From Fistulifera solaris (Eukaryota > Bacillariophyta > Bacillariophyceae > Naviculales > Stauroneidaceae): a stretch of 64,000 bases of DNA. Numbering within the stretch: the first letter of the stretch is position 1; each line of letters begins with the position of its first letter. The stretch lies in assembly GCA_030295235.1 (NCBI GenBank), contig AP026139.1:620001-684000 (forward strand), given 5' to 3'. Of the stretch, positions 47,449-58,961 are shown piece after piece. Below the pieces are notes generated by a model. That model saw nothing but the letters and a program-made list of their open reading frames with translations. It did not search any database and had not been told where the DNA came from. The translations under genes and the position numbers were made by a program.

Positions 47449-48565
47449 CTATACTTTATGATCAATGAGTAGTTGTTGAAATAGATCAGCAACCACATCC
47501 AATGGCCCAGGTATGCACATGTGTAGACAATCTTCAAAGGGATTAGTGTGAGCATCCGGGCGATTGTACAGCATTCGTAAATCGAAAATCGGCATAGAGC
47601 GTTCACGCAAATACTGCATGGCAAACATGTCCCGATCATAGAATTCTCGATAATTGTAGTTCCAAGTTAAGTTGCGTTTGATCATTTCCTGAGCTGCTTC
47701 ATCAGGCGACATGTCCAGTAAGGGCTCGTCTGAACAACCTCCGGGTTGTTGCGTCTTGTAAATGAATTGCAAATGGGGATACCGTTCCAACAGGAGAGGA
47801 ACGACGGTTTGCAAAGTTTCTGGAAAGTTGCCGTACACGTGCGGCCCCACGCCCTAAAGGACAATTTCCGTAGCATCTTGATATCGATCTAAAATGGTGG
47901 TTATATTGTATCCGCGTTCTTTTTCCGAGGCAATAGAAAATCAGATTGAACAAATCGAAATTGGGCGACACAGGACGTATGAAACAAGGAATTCATGAGA
48001 GTCGAGGCCAGTTGTTGGCCTGTTGAATCTCCAACAATCAATACACGACGTTTTCCCAGTAATTCACAAGTATAGGTAGCATTGAAGGGCTGTACTAGGG
48101 ATGGTGACATCCACGTATAGTCGTCGGTAAAGTTTCGTCGATCGTGACAAATGCAACCGTGTCCTCCGCTTTGGGCGAGAAAACTCGTGTTTCCTGTATA
48201 ATGCTGCGCCGCATTCTGTTCGAGATCCGTGGCACTTTGTGGCCAATTTTCGGTTCCGCATAAGTCGAAGAGTAATTCATCGTTTCGATCCGATTTGTCC
48301 CAAGGACAGCAAATTGGATTGTGAAATGTCTTTTCGGTGTCCGTACCCAGACTCCTTCTAGAGGAGTATTGCAATATTGTTGCGTCGAGTCGCACACAAG
48401 TGTAGCATTTGTCGAAATCTGTAAGGGAGACCGTTCGTGATCGTTTTCATCGAATATGATTATTTCTTCTTCGACGTGGGGCGCCTTGAAGCGCAAAATA
48501 AGATAATTCAACGATACTCCGAACACGACTGCCACTAATGCGGCGTGTCGAAAGGTCAAGTTCAT
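47449..48565 (-). CDS. TBL/PMR5/CAS1-type PC-esterase, polysaccharide O-acyltransferase-like
   Basis: SGNH-fold protein of the trichome-birefringence-like/CAS1 group, which O-acetylate glycans in the Golgi. The N-terminus (48565) has a signal anchor (HAALVAVVFGVSLNYLIL). The catalytic GDS block is VLIVGDSTGQQLASTLMNSL, and the C-terminal DxxH block is FEDCLHMCIPGPLDVVADLF, as in plant TBL proteins. Between them are FHNPICCPWDKSDRNDELLF and ERSMPIFDLRMLYNRPDAHT. Two missing bases (near 48331 and 47931-47936) shift the frame, and an in-frame TAG stands at 47854-47856 just before GVGPHVYGNF. The last is either a base error or a real truncation. About 372 aa if read through. Confidence 0.8.
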
Positions 48566-49323
48566 GTGGAGCAATCAAATGAATGATTTGCTATTGTTAT
48601 TATATCGCTTCGCCCAAAATATTAATGAACATCAGATGAATGAGCGGGTCATAATTATTCTTTCCCTCACATGGTTGCCATAAAGTGGAAGGGCGGAGGG
48701 AGAAACTGCACTTAAGACCCTATATTCGTACGGGTACTGGAAAAGAGTGCCGTTCACGACTAAAACAGTAGGCTTAATTGTTGTATTTAAAAATCATACG
48801 TCTATCTTTACAATGCCGCACGGCCTGTCTTGGTCTATGTGTTCGAAAAGTTTAGTTGCGTTTATTTAGACGATTTTGACACCGCTTGTTCTTTCTTCCC
48901 GTGATTTGCTATGAAAATTGGGTCGCTGATTGTCCGTTCAAATGACCCAACGCCACTGAAAACAAAGAGACATGTGGTTTCGAGCGTTCGACGCCGAACG
49001 AAAGGCCACGAATGCCGCGGCACCCGTCCTCACGTTGAATTGCTACGGACCGGCACTGGATGGCTTTGAAATTCGCCTCGTGCTTTTGTTTTCAAATCAA
49101 GATCATTGAATTGGATCAACAAAACAAAGTCATATTTCCAACATCCTTGTTTCCTCCTCAAGAGCAATCACTACTTTCTTCTCACCATCAAAAGTTGGCA
49201 TCTCTGGAGTTTGAACACAGGATAAGTTGAAACGTCTCATAAATATCCACACAGTCGTGCCCGCTTGTACGATTTGATTTTATACCAACCTTGTTGACCA
49301 AACTAACATTGAGGGAACAAAAA
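48566..49323. other. Divergent promoter region PC-esterase / DUF6824-type gene
   Basis: About 760 bp. A 45-codon open frame at 48973-49109 has a coding-like look but no known motif. I see no other feature. Confidence 0.5.
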
Positions 49324-50300
49324 ATGGCGAGAGGAAAAGCCAACACTGATGAAGAGCCTGTTTCTACAGATGAAACACCCAAGATAGACAGCACAGAAGA
49401 GGTAAAGCGAAAGGCCGACGACGAGGACGAGGACGCTCCCGATGCGAAGAAAACAAAGACGGAGGAATCGAACGAAGAAACGGAGACGCCTGGTTTGGAT
49501 CTCAACCCCACCACTGAGCCAGAGCCTATTGCAGCCAGCACCGAAGGCACTACAATTTTCAATGATGCAGATGTGCTGAGCGGAAGAGGCGGCGGCACCA
49601 ATGTTCATCCGGGCAATCGAACATTCCGTGACTTGATCAACCTTCACCGTCGCGCCTATTTGAAAGCACGCAAGAACGATAAGCCGGCGATCTCGCGTGC
49701 TATTGTACGCTCCATTCGCGAAACGAACGGGCGTTTCCTCAAGAAAGACGAAAAGTCCGGTCTTTGGTACGAGATTGGCGATGACGCCGCCCGTGAAAAG
49801 ACGAGTCAAGCCTTGCGCCAGCGTGCTCCGGAAATGAGAAAGCTGCTTTTTGATACGGAACGAGAGGAAGCCCGAGCGGCTGCGGAAGAGCACATGCGAC
49901 ATCGCATGATGATGATGCCGCCGGGTATGACTCCGGAGATGATGGCGAACATGCCCCAAATGCCCATGGGTCCAAATGGTATGCCTATGATGCCCAACCC
50001 GTTCTTTGCACAAATGCAAGGCAAGCAAGGAAACGGAAAGAATGAAGGTGGCGAAAATGGTCAGCATCCCCCCATGCCTCCGTTCCCCATGTTCCCTTTT
50101 ATGCCATTCCCTCCACCGCCGGGTTTTGCTATTCCTGGTGGTAAGATTTCTCGTTTGAGCACAAAATTGTTGTTTGTCGTTGAAGCATCATTCTCACATT
50201 TCGTTGTTTCTGAAAAATGTATTTAGCCCCACAACCTCCTACACAGGACGAAGAAAAGTCGGAGGAGAAGGAAGAAGTCAAAGAAGAATCTGAGGTTTAG
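49324..50300 (+). CDS. Diatom-expanded VLSGRGGGTNVHPGN-domain (DUF6824-type) protein
   Basis: Protein of 296 aa of a family very numerous in diatoms. The central domain (about residues 85-180) has DADVLSGRGGGTNVHPGNRT, FRDLINLHRRAYLKARKNDK, SRAIVRSIRETNGRFLKKDE, GLWYEIGDDAAREKTSQALR. The N-terminus is acidic with a basic cluster (PDAKKTKTEE), which may be nuclear localisation. After the domain comes a Met/Pro/Gly-rich low-complexity region (MMMMPPGMTPEMMANMPQMP and similar). An 86-nt intron (50141-50226) precedes a short acidic C-terminus ending EVKEESEV at 50300. A DNA- or protein-binding role in the nucleus is plausible but unproven. Confidence 0.88.
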
Positions 50301-51085
50301 GCTTCCATCTGAAAGCCACGTGAGGTAGCATGTATCTTCCTGTGATCAATTGATGAAAGTACTTTAGTGTGTCGTCAAAGTCGAATCGACAAATATATAG
50401 CTCTAGGAAACAGTTTATACGTGATGGCGTAACATCTTTTGTTAGTCAGCTCTTGTTCTAGCTGTGCTTCACCTATGATATTCGCGTTACAGAGCTTGTG
50501 TGTATTTAGCGATGAATAACCAAAAAAAGTCTTTGGCTCAAAGGTGAAACTGAGAGAATTGCTCCGGAGTAGACTAAAGCTAGAGATATGTAGATTGGGA
50601 ACTGGGAAGGTCTCCCGAAGAAATAATGAATCATCTATCATCCCGACTCAGAGCCAGAGTGGTTTACTTGGTTGAGCTGTTGCGTTGAGATCTGACGTCA
50701 CAGCATACAGGGTTGTAGGACTCAATTTTTTAAATTTTGAATCCGTATAGAATACAGCCCCCTACAATAAATTAGGCATTCGCCACCTCAAGTATGTGTT
50801 TATGGATGGAGCTTGAATAGTACCTTCAAATCACCAGGCGCGCATAACCGTTATTAAGGAGCTAATTGAAAAATGTCACGCATTAGATTTATGCACAATT
50901 TCTCATTGTGAAACATGGATAGATAGCAGATGGCGATGCAAGAAAAGCCGCTAAACATCGTCTCCATTTTCCATCTTGTGGGGAGAAAACAATATCCAGG
51001 TGCAGCCTGCCGTTCATCGAAAAGAAACAAGAATGCAGACAAAATAACAGGCGCTTTACCCAATCGGCCTGAATATCAATTTACC
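50301..51085. other. Intergenic, upstream of the 5-TM gene
   Basis: About 785 bp; contains TGACGTCA at 50693-50700. No gene. Confidence 0.55.
50693..50700. promoter_or_regulatory. CRE octamer
   Basis: TGACGTCA about 390 bp upstream of the 5-TM protein gene. Third full CRE core in non-coding sequence of this window. Weak evidence alone. Confidence 0.25.
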
Positions 51086-53505
51086 ATGATGTCGGAATCA
51101 GAACCCGATTACCAAGCCGTAAGTTCCTCTTTTGAATAATAACAGACACCCCGATTCGGTTGCTCACAAGCGCTCTTGTCATGGCAACACAGTCTGATTT
51201 TTGCTTCGCATTCATTCATTCCTTTCTATCGTGCGGAAAGAGTATTCAACTGATTTTGCGGACCTGTTCAAGGACGAAACCGCTAGTGAATCATATCGTG
51301 ACGGCCTCGTTTATCTCTCTTGCCTTTTAGGATGTATAATCTTTGTTTGGACGGTTGTATTGATAACTTTAAAATGCAAGGGGCATGCTGTTGGATGTGC
51401 ATCGGGAGCTTTTGGACCTAAATACGAAATGAAGAAAGAAGATCTCCCCGTTGGGAATACGGATTCGCACAACTCAAACACCAGTTTCGATCACGATTCG
51501 ATTTATGAGATAGCTTTCCGGCGATCACACATACCGTCAGGCGCTGCTGACACGACTTGCGACAGAAATACGGAGGAATCCGTTGGAAAAGGCAGTTTGG
51601 ATACATCGATTCTTCTTCAACCTTCGAGGCGCGAACGAAGGACGCAAGTTGTGTTTTTGATATTTGCTTTGTTGACAATACTTTGCGTTCCGTTGGCCCA
51701 CGTCTTCTTTTTTCTTACCTCTTAAGCAATCTTCAAGTGAAACAACGGTGTATGTCGTTGAAGCTCGCGAAATTGTTGCAGAAGTTCAGCAATCGATCAA
51801 TGCTATATCAACAGGCATGGTCAACTCCTTGGGTATGTTAGAAGATCTTCCTCGATCTGAAAATGATATCTGCCCCGCAAATGATCCAGCCGCAATCGAA
51901 CAATTACTCGGTTTTAATTTGGCGGTAATGATCGACGTCTACGAGGACGGCTCTCTATACCTTGGTGTCAAAGAGAAAATTGGCAATACTACCAAAGACG
52001 TTGGTACCTTCGTGGAATACATGCATGACGCCTTGATTCTCACCGAAACTACTGCTCATACGTTGGACGTTTATTTGTGGCTCATTCCCGGAGCCCTACT
52101 AAGCACAATCGGTGCGACTGTGGCCGTTACTATTGGCGCGGTATTTTCATGGAGGCGTAAATCGAGTCAGAGAATGCAGAATTTTCTGTCATACTTAGTG
52201 CTTCCATGCCTACTGATTGCGTCGCTGGTTTGTTGGTCCATCGCCATTGCCTCAGCAATGGGATCAGCTGTTGCAGCGGATGCATGTACGGCCGGAGATT
52301 GGAATGGTTCACCAGCTGCTACAATACAAGATATACTCTCGGCAGAAGGTGTCGACACGTCGAGCTTCTTGTCTCAGTTGGTTCGCACTTACACCATGTC
52401 TTGTACCGGTAGTGATCCGACGGATATACTTGCTACTCATGGCATGAACACAACAGCCCTCACTGAGGAAATATGGCAATATCTCGTTGCCGTTGATTCT
52501 ATTGGACGCGACGAACTGAATGCCATGTGTGGTGGTGGCAATAGCTTCACCACATTTCTTCAAACCTTCCAGGATCTGGTCCAGCAGCTAGAGAATGTGA
52601 GTCGTTCTCTTGAGAGCGCAAGTCTCTCGCTCTCTTGCCCACGTATCAACGCAATCTACGAAGAAGCCGTCAACCAGACATTATGTATGCAATCCGCAGA
52701 TTCTCTCGCGTACGGCTTCATTCTCTTTCTCACTCTGGGCGTAACGACAATGGTTTTGATTTCCCTTCGAGCTTCTTGGGGACAAGTCATTCTCGAAGAC
52801 AAGATTTACGAGGAACACGAAGTTGCTGAAAACATGATTGTTGATGAACACGAAGAATATCTTCTGTACATCAGCCGATACAAACATGAATGGGAGACTT
52901 ATGATCAAGCCAATTGGCGCCCGCAGCTTCCGATTAGTCCGTCCGTGACGTCTTCCGCCACCCAGTCGGCGTCAGACCCAAGCGCCGACAACGAACAAAA
53001 TGTAGTGGGTCAGAAAAGCAAGTGTGTTTTGTCACCCATTAGTGGGTTCAACCCCTACGAAATGGATCAGTGCTCCGTTTCTTCTCTGGGCTCTGGGAAA
53101 ATATCGTTTCTTTCTTTGCAAGAGTCGCCCACGCAAGAAAACCACTTATCTTCACGGGAGTCGCGTAACCCAGACAATGATAGACACTACGATGATGGAC
53201 GGGGCGACGAGGAACGTATTATAAACAGTACGGGCGAATCCATGGAACTACGACTTCCTTCCGCTCGTTACCTGTTTCGTCCGAGACCACGACCGGAACC
53301 GGATTATTACATCGAGTCTACACCTGGAGTGGTGAAGTTCGTTCTCGAAGTAGAAGATACTTCACTGGTGCACGAGCGCGTGGATCAATTGTCAAGATCC
53401 CACCACAATCGTCCCTTGACTCCAACACGATCCAGAGATCAGAAAGTGAAAGAGCTTGCTATGTTATACGAATCGCCAGCAAACGGAGACTTTAATGAAT
53501 GTTGA
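51086..53505 (+). CDS. Five-TM membrane protein, tweety/prominin-like topology
   Basis: I do not recognise a named family. Exon 1 (51086-51118, 11 codons) is followed by a 124-nt intron (51119-51242) and a long exon; about 764 aa. Predicted membrane segments are LVYLSCLLGCIIFVWTVVLI, VVFLIFALLTILCVPLAHVF, WLIPGALLSTIGATVAVTIG, FLSYLVLPCLLIASLVCWSI and AYGFILFLTLGVTTMVLISL. Two large loops separate TM2-3 and TM4-5. The second has several Cys and Asn-glycosylation sites (NTT, NVS, NQT), as in tweety-type and prominin-type 5-TM proteins. The C-terminal 230 residues are cytosolic and Ser/acidic-rich. One extra T in a T6 run at 51711-51716, at the end of TM2, shifts the frame. Homology to tweety or prominin is inferred from topology only. 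Confidence 0.7.
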
Positions 53506-53927
53506 TGAAATCAAAAACCATCTCATCGCCTCTTGTTTGTATTTATATATTCAATAGATTAAAAAAATATCCTTTTTACTGCAGAATTGGGAGGTGATCG
53601 AAAATCTAAATGGATACGACCCTCGCGTAGCACACCGTTAGCTAAACGAATGAGATGGCGGTCAAAAAAAGACACTGCGCGAAAATTTTGCGAACCAATC
53701 AAATCGTGAGAAAGACACACGGTACGTTGTTGCTCCGCTGCCTGGTTGGTTCTTCGTTTCTTCGCTCTCACGATTTTGCTGCCGCAGTAATGATTAACCG
53801 TTTGTCATAGATGACATTGATTTTTTTGTAAAGTTAGATAGCAAGTCAAGTCGATCGCTCTTATAAAGGATTTGCTCCTATAAATATCCTTTCGAGTGTG
53901 TGTTGGTCGCAAAGGCGGTAACCAACA
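53506..53927. other. Intergenic, upstream of nuclease-helicase
   Basis: About 420 bp, AT-rich near 53540-53580 and 53810-53840. Nothing that I can support. Confidence 0.55.
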
Positions 53928-56900
53928 ATGGGCGTTCACGGATGGACATCCTTTCTCGTCGACTCGGAAATTCTTCCTCAAGTGCCGAAAAATCCGATCG
54001 ACTTGTTTGCGCTCGGCAACGCGGCAACGGCAGCCAGTCCTGTCATTCCTTCGAATGTCGTCTTACATGTTGATGGGAGTGGGTTGGTGTACCAGCTGTT
54101 TCTGGTAGCTTCCGCACGTTATCAGCAGGGACCGTCGAAGGATGCTTTGCCGGATACCTTCATGCCGCTAACGTATTTGGAGAAAGTTACGCAAGAATTC
54201 ATTACTAAAATGCAACAAGGAAAGTACACCTTCAAGATCTATTGGGATGGAGATCTTCGTCCGAAGTACAAGGCGAGAGAATCCAAACGAAGAAAGCAGA
54301 AGCGAGATGAGGAGTGGTCGAACTTGTACGACTTTATTCAAACGGGACGAGTGCTCAACAACGATCAACGGAGCTATCCTCTCCCCGTCTAGCCTTTACG
54401 CAAGTGAAGTGCGCACTTAGGGAGTACTCCATCTTTTGTAAAGGAGAAGCTGATTATGAAATAGCCAAAGCTGCGCTGCAGGCGGAACCACATTCGTTGC
54501 AAGTCGTGGTGGGAAATGATTCCGACTTTTCGTTTTTCCGAGAGATAACGTACTTGCCCTTTAGTACAATGGCTTGGAATTCATCCACGCATACTTTACA
54601 CGGGACATGCATTCGGCGATCCGAGTTAGTCAAAAAGCTAGATCTACCGGATGAAGCTGCATTAGTGGAAGTTGCTCTTGCTTTGGGGAATGATTTCGTT
54701 CCACCGGTTCTTTCCATCAATGAAGGAAAGCAAATTGAAAATAAGATTGCTTTCTTGCGTTCAAAGTCTGTTGGATATCAACTGCCCGCTAATCTGAAGA
54801 AGGCCATTCCGCGCCAAGATAATGATGAGCCTTGGACACAGGCCGAACTGGAAAATGCGATGGGGTTTTGTCGTCGATGGTACGACTTGGGTAATATTGA
54901 TGCTAACGACTGGTATGCACCCGAGCCAGAAGATACACTGATCCAAGTGATTGATGAAGAAGTGGGAGATGTGATGTTTATACGACCTCAAGATGATCGC
55001 GTGTTACCCGTCTTGCCTTTCAAGGTAGATACGAAGACAGTGAAATTCCGTCCTATCAAGGACAAATCTATGATCACTCCTGTTGCAAGATGTTTGAATG
55101 AAGCTCTGGTGGACCGTAAAAAGAACGGAGAGAGCAGCGATCCATTTTTATTACAGCAGCGGCACATTCAACTCTTGTCTACACTAACTGTCAGCACAAA
55201 ACGAAAGGCCATAGCCGAACGTCCAACATGGGACGATGTGACGCTGACCTATTGGATAGAAACCATTTTATCAAAAGCGTTCGATGCCAGCATGGGTCTG
55301 AAAATGGCTCGCATCTTCAAACCAAGCAATACATTTGACGCGGGCTCCTATTTCTTACTTTTGCAAAAGTCACGTGAGAAGCTAGGTGGAAAATCAAAGA
55401 CGACTACGAGCAAGAAAGATCATGATAGCGAAGAGAAGAAAGCAGAGGATGAAGCGTATGTACCGCAACGATTACCGATTGACGATCACGAACAGGTCAT
55501 TATAGACACTGTCAGAAAACACCGGGTTTCGATTATTCAAGGGGAAACTGGTTGCGGTAAATCATCTCGCCTCCCTATAATGCTTCTAAAAGCTCCTCCA
55601 CCCGACCCAGCACTTTCGGAAGTAGAAATGTTTGTTTCACAGCCTCGGCGGATCGCAGCGAAGGCTCTGGTTGAGCGTGTTCGGAGTATTGAACCGGAAC
55701 TTGGATCGAAAATCGCTCTTCGAATGGGACAAGGAGTCCGAGAATATGAAAGTAAGCAAACCAAAGCTTGGTTCGTTACCACCGGCTATTTGGTTAGGGT
55801 ACTGGCGAACGATCTGGGTCGTTTTAATACGGTCAGTCATTTGATAGTCGACGAGGTCCATGAACGGTCGGTTGATACGGACCTGCTATGCTGGTTGTGC
55901 CGTCGCTTGTTGGCCTACAACCCCCACATTCGCCTTGTTCTCATGTCGGCAACATTAGCAGCATCGCTATATCAAGTTTATTTCGATGTGCGACATCCTG
56001 TTATTCATGTTGGGGCCAAACGATTCCCGCTGAAAGAATATTACTTAGAAGATTTTTTGGATTCAAAACAGTTCAAGCTGCCCCCGAGAGAGAAGAAGAC
56101 TGTGGACGCACTGATCGCGAATTGTAAGACTACACAATGCCGTGCTGCTCCATCTAATAATGTCATGGAAAAGATATTTTCGTTCGTTACTTACCTGGCA
56201 ACATCACTCGGTCAGCCTGGCTCATCGGTTCTTATATTTGTTCCCGGTATGAACGAAATTGTATCGATCACGGAGTTGGTTGAGCAAGTTTATGTACCAG
56301 ACGTCGTGTTCACTTGCTTTCCCATTCACTCCGACATTCCGTTCGAAGATCAGATGGAAGTTTTCGCACCACCCAAGCTGGGGGAAATCAAAATTATGAT
56401 TGCTACCAATGCAGCCGAATCAAGTGTTACGCTTCCCGACTGCGACCACGTTATCTGCCTGGGATTGTGCAAGCAGATTGTTTACAATCAGCTCAGTCAC
56501 AGGCAAATGCTTCTTCCTACGTGGATTTCTCGAGCGTCAGCTACACAGCGTGCTGGTCGAACCTCGAGAGTTCGACCAGGTACTGTGTATCGCATGTATA
56601 CTCGTGATATTTTTGAAAAACACATGGATGAGTTTGAGCCAGGAGAAATGCGACGCATTCCATTGGACTCCGTCATTCTGATGTTGAAACAAATTGTCGA
56701 ATCAGAAGAGTCGGTCAGTAAGATACTAAGTGAATGCTTGGAGCCACCTGATTTGTCGACAATCGAAAGATCCTATGAAAGTTTACACAAGTCTCACTTC
56801 TTGACGCAGCCGGATGACGAAGGCAGCATAACCAATCTGGGAAATTTTGTAGCGGCGCTGGGAATAGATTTGACCCTTGGATCGCTGATAGGTCAGTATA

Positions 56901-58894
56901 ATGTCGATTTATCATGAAACTTTACCCGAATGATCTTACCGTCGCTTTTCACGTAGGTTTGGGTATTCAATTCGGCTGTGGCCCAGAAGCAATTCAGCTT
57001 GCTGGAGTCTTATCATTTACACAGGCTCCTTGGATTATGAGTAATCCTTTGATTCATGAACCCAGCAACTTCAATGACCAAGTCGCCAAAGCCTACGTGT
57101 CGCGTTGTCACTTCGACGCAAACTTGTTCTCAGAGCCACTCGCTGTCATGAATCTTATGTGGGAGTATTCCAATTCGCCCAAAAAAGGTAGTTTCTGTCG
57201 GCAATACTCTCTGTATGAACCTCGACTTCGACGCATGGTCAACATATGCGAAAATTTGCAGAGGCGTGTTGCCGATTTCATACAGCTTCCCTCAACAGCT
57301 CTCGACGTGGAAGCACCTCCGATTTTTATGCCCCATGCTAAGATCTGCTTGTTGCGAATCTTACAGGCATGGGTGTTTCACGACAGTGTTATTCAAAGTA
57401 GCCCTCGTGAACAATCCGGCGGTGCAACGGAAGATGCTTATGCCATAGAAATACTCAAGAAGAGTGATCCAATCGAAAATAAACACCTTCAGAAGTTACT
57501 CCACCCCAAGAGACACCCTTATCAGCTACAAAAGGCGAAGAAAACAGAACAGGTGGGGACGTTCTCACTGGGCGATAAAGGCTTCGATGTTGAGGCTTTC
57601 CACGAGCGAATGCTGTCATATGGCACCGAAAAGAATCACGATGTCATATGGTGGGAGAGTAGCGACCAACGCACCTTGTGCATTCAACGAGAAGCTAGTG
57701 CCAAGTTTTCAAACCTGAGCGACAACACAACTTCTGCCTTGTCAGCAAGTCTGCAAACTGAAATCGTGATGCGGATGACCACCAAAACCAAAGGTCGCTC
57801 CGAAAGACCTAGTGGGCTCTGGGTTATCAGTAAGAGTGGCATAGAGAAGAAGAAGAGTGGACTGAAAATTTGGACATGCTATGTTTTTGAGTGTGGTACC
57901 ATTAACAGCAAACGTTGGAACAACATATGCTTTCATTTGGAGGAGCGAATAAAGGCGAATTCGTCGAGTGGGCTTCACATGAAGGTTTCTCACACAGAAA
58001 AACGATCGAGTAAGGGAAGCTTTTCTTTAGAGGCCTTCGGTGGCCCTATCTCAACTGTGGATCTACAAGATATGTTTGCTTCGGCGAGCGTGCTGATTAC
58101 TCGTCACAAGTCGCAAGATTCGGAGCAGAGAATTGTTTTTATCAAACCGAAAGTAAGCCTCTTGGTTCTTCGGGCGATATCTCAAACACAAGCTGGGCCC
58201 GTCCTCCTGTGCAATCAAATGCGCCAGAAGGTGCTCGATTGCTCAGCGTTCTAGCATCAGGAAGGCGAAAGGCTCACATGGTCCGGATGGACTCGGACGT
58301 GAAGAAAAATGATGGTAATGAGCAAGTGTATGTGGATATGCTCTTGAATCGCGAAAAAACGAGTCTAGCAGTTCGATGGAAACGTGCCGGCAATAATGTT
58401 TACGTTAATGAAAATTCTGTACCAGCAACCACACTTCCTCTTGGGGGTGCCAACAGCTTATTTTGCGTCTGTGCCAATGCTCTTGAAGTCAAAGGTGGAG
58501 GAGTTCGGGTTGAAGGTTTAACGCTTCTTCCTCAAGGCCGATTCTTTTCATGTTGTGTAGACTTACGTTTGGTTTATTCCAAGAGGCTAACCTTTTGGAT
58601 GGGAGTCTGATTGACAAGAGCGTTACTTGGATCTCTCAGGCGAACCAAAACGAAACAGCTGATAAAAATCTTGTTCGTGAACGTGTGACAAAGGCTGTCA
58701 AGTTTCATGAGGGAGCCACTGCAATGGGCGAGGATTTAGTGTGTTATCCTGATAAAGTCGTCGAATTGTTACAGATTTTCGATAAGGTGGATGGCCATAA
58801 AACGAAAGCCTGGGAGTCACTGTACTCCAATCCATTCACGAAGAAGAACATCAAAAACGCGAAATATGTTAGAAAAGCTACACCGGAATACTAA
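53928..58894 (+). CDS. Asteroid/FEN1-like nuclease fused to DEAH-box (RHA-type) helicase
   Basis: About 1634 aa. Residues 1-330 look like an XPG/FEN1-type nuclease of the asteroid group: MGVHGWTSFLVDSEI, VVLHVDGSGLVYQLFLVAS (Asp of the N-region), FKIYWDGDLRPKYKARESKR, SIFCKGEADYEIAKAALQ (GEAD of the I-region), LQVVVGNDSDFSFF (NDSDF) and VEVALALGNDFVPP. From about residue 520 there is a DEAH/RHA helicase: IIQGETGCGKSSRLP (Walker A), LIVDEVHERSVDTDLL, LVLMSATL, SVLIFVPGMNEIVS, MIATNAAESSVTL and TQRAGRTSRVRPGTVY (motif VI). HA2/OB-like and C-terminal regions follow. A 65-nt intron (56892-56956) joins SLI to GLGIQFGCGPEAIQLAGVLS. Three missing bases (near 54369-54372, 58162-58166 and 58558-58562) are bridged. 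Convergent with the Tudor/PHD gene. Confidence 0.85.
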
Positions 58895-58961
58895 CCTTAT
58901 TCAACAAGTTAAAGTGACTTTCATTAACAAATTTAGATCAGTTTGTTCGTAACCCGTACCA

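Noticed and set aside
53928-58894. The nuclease-helicase as a TDRD9/spindle-E orthologue
   Set aside because: The DEAH core is similar, but I see no Tudor domain in it and the N-terminal nuclease part does not belong to that family.
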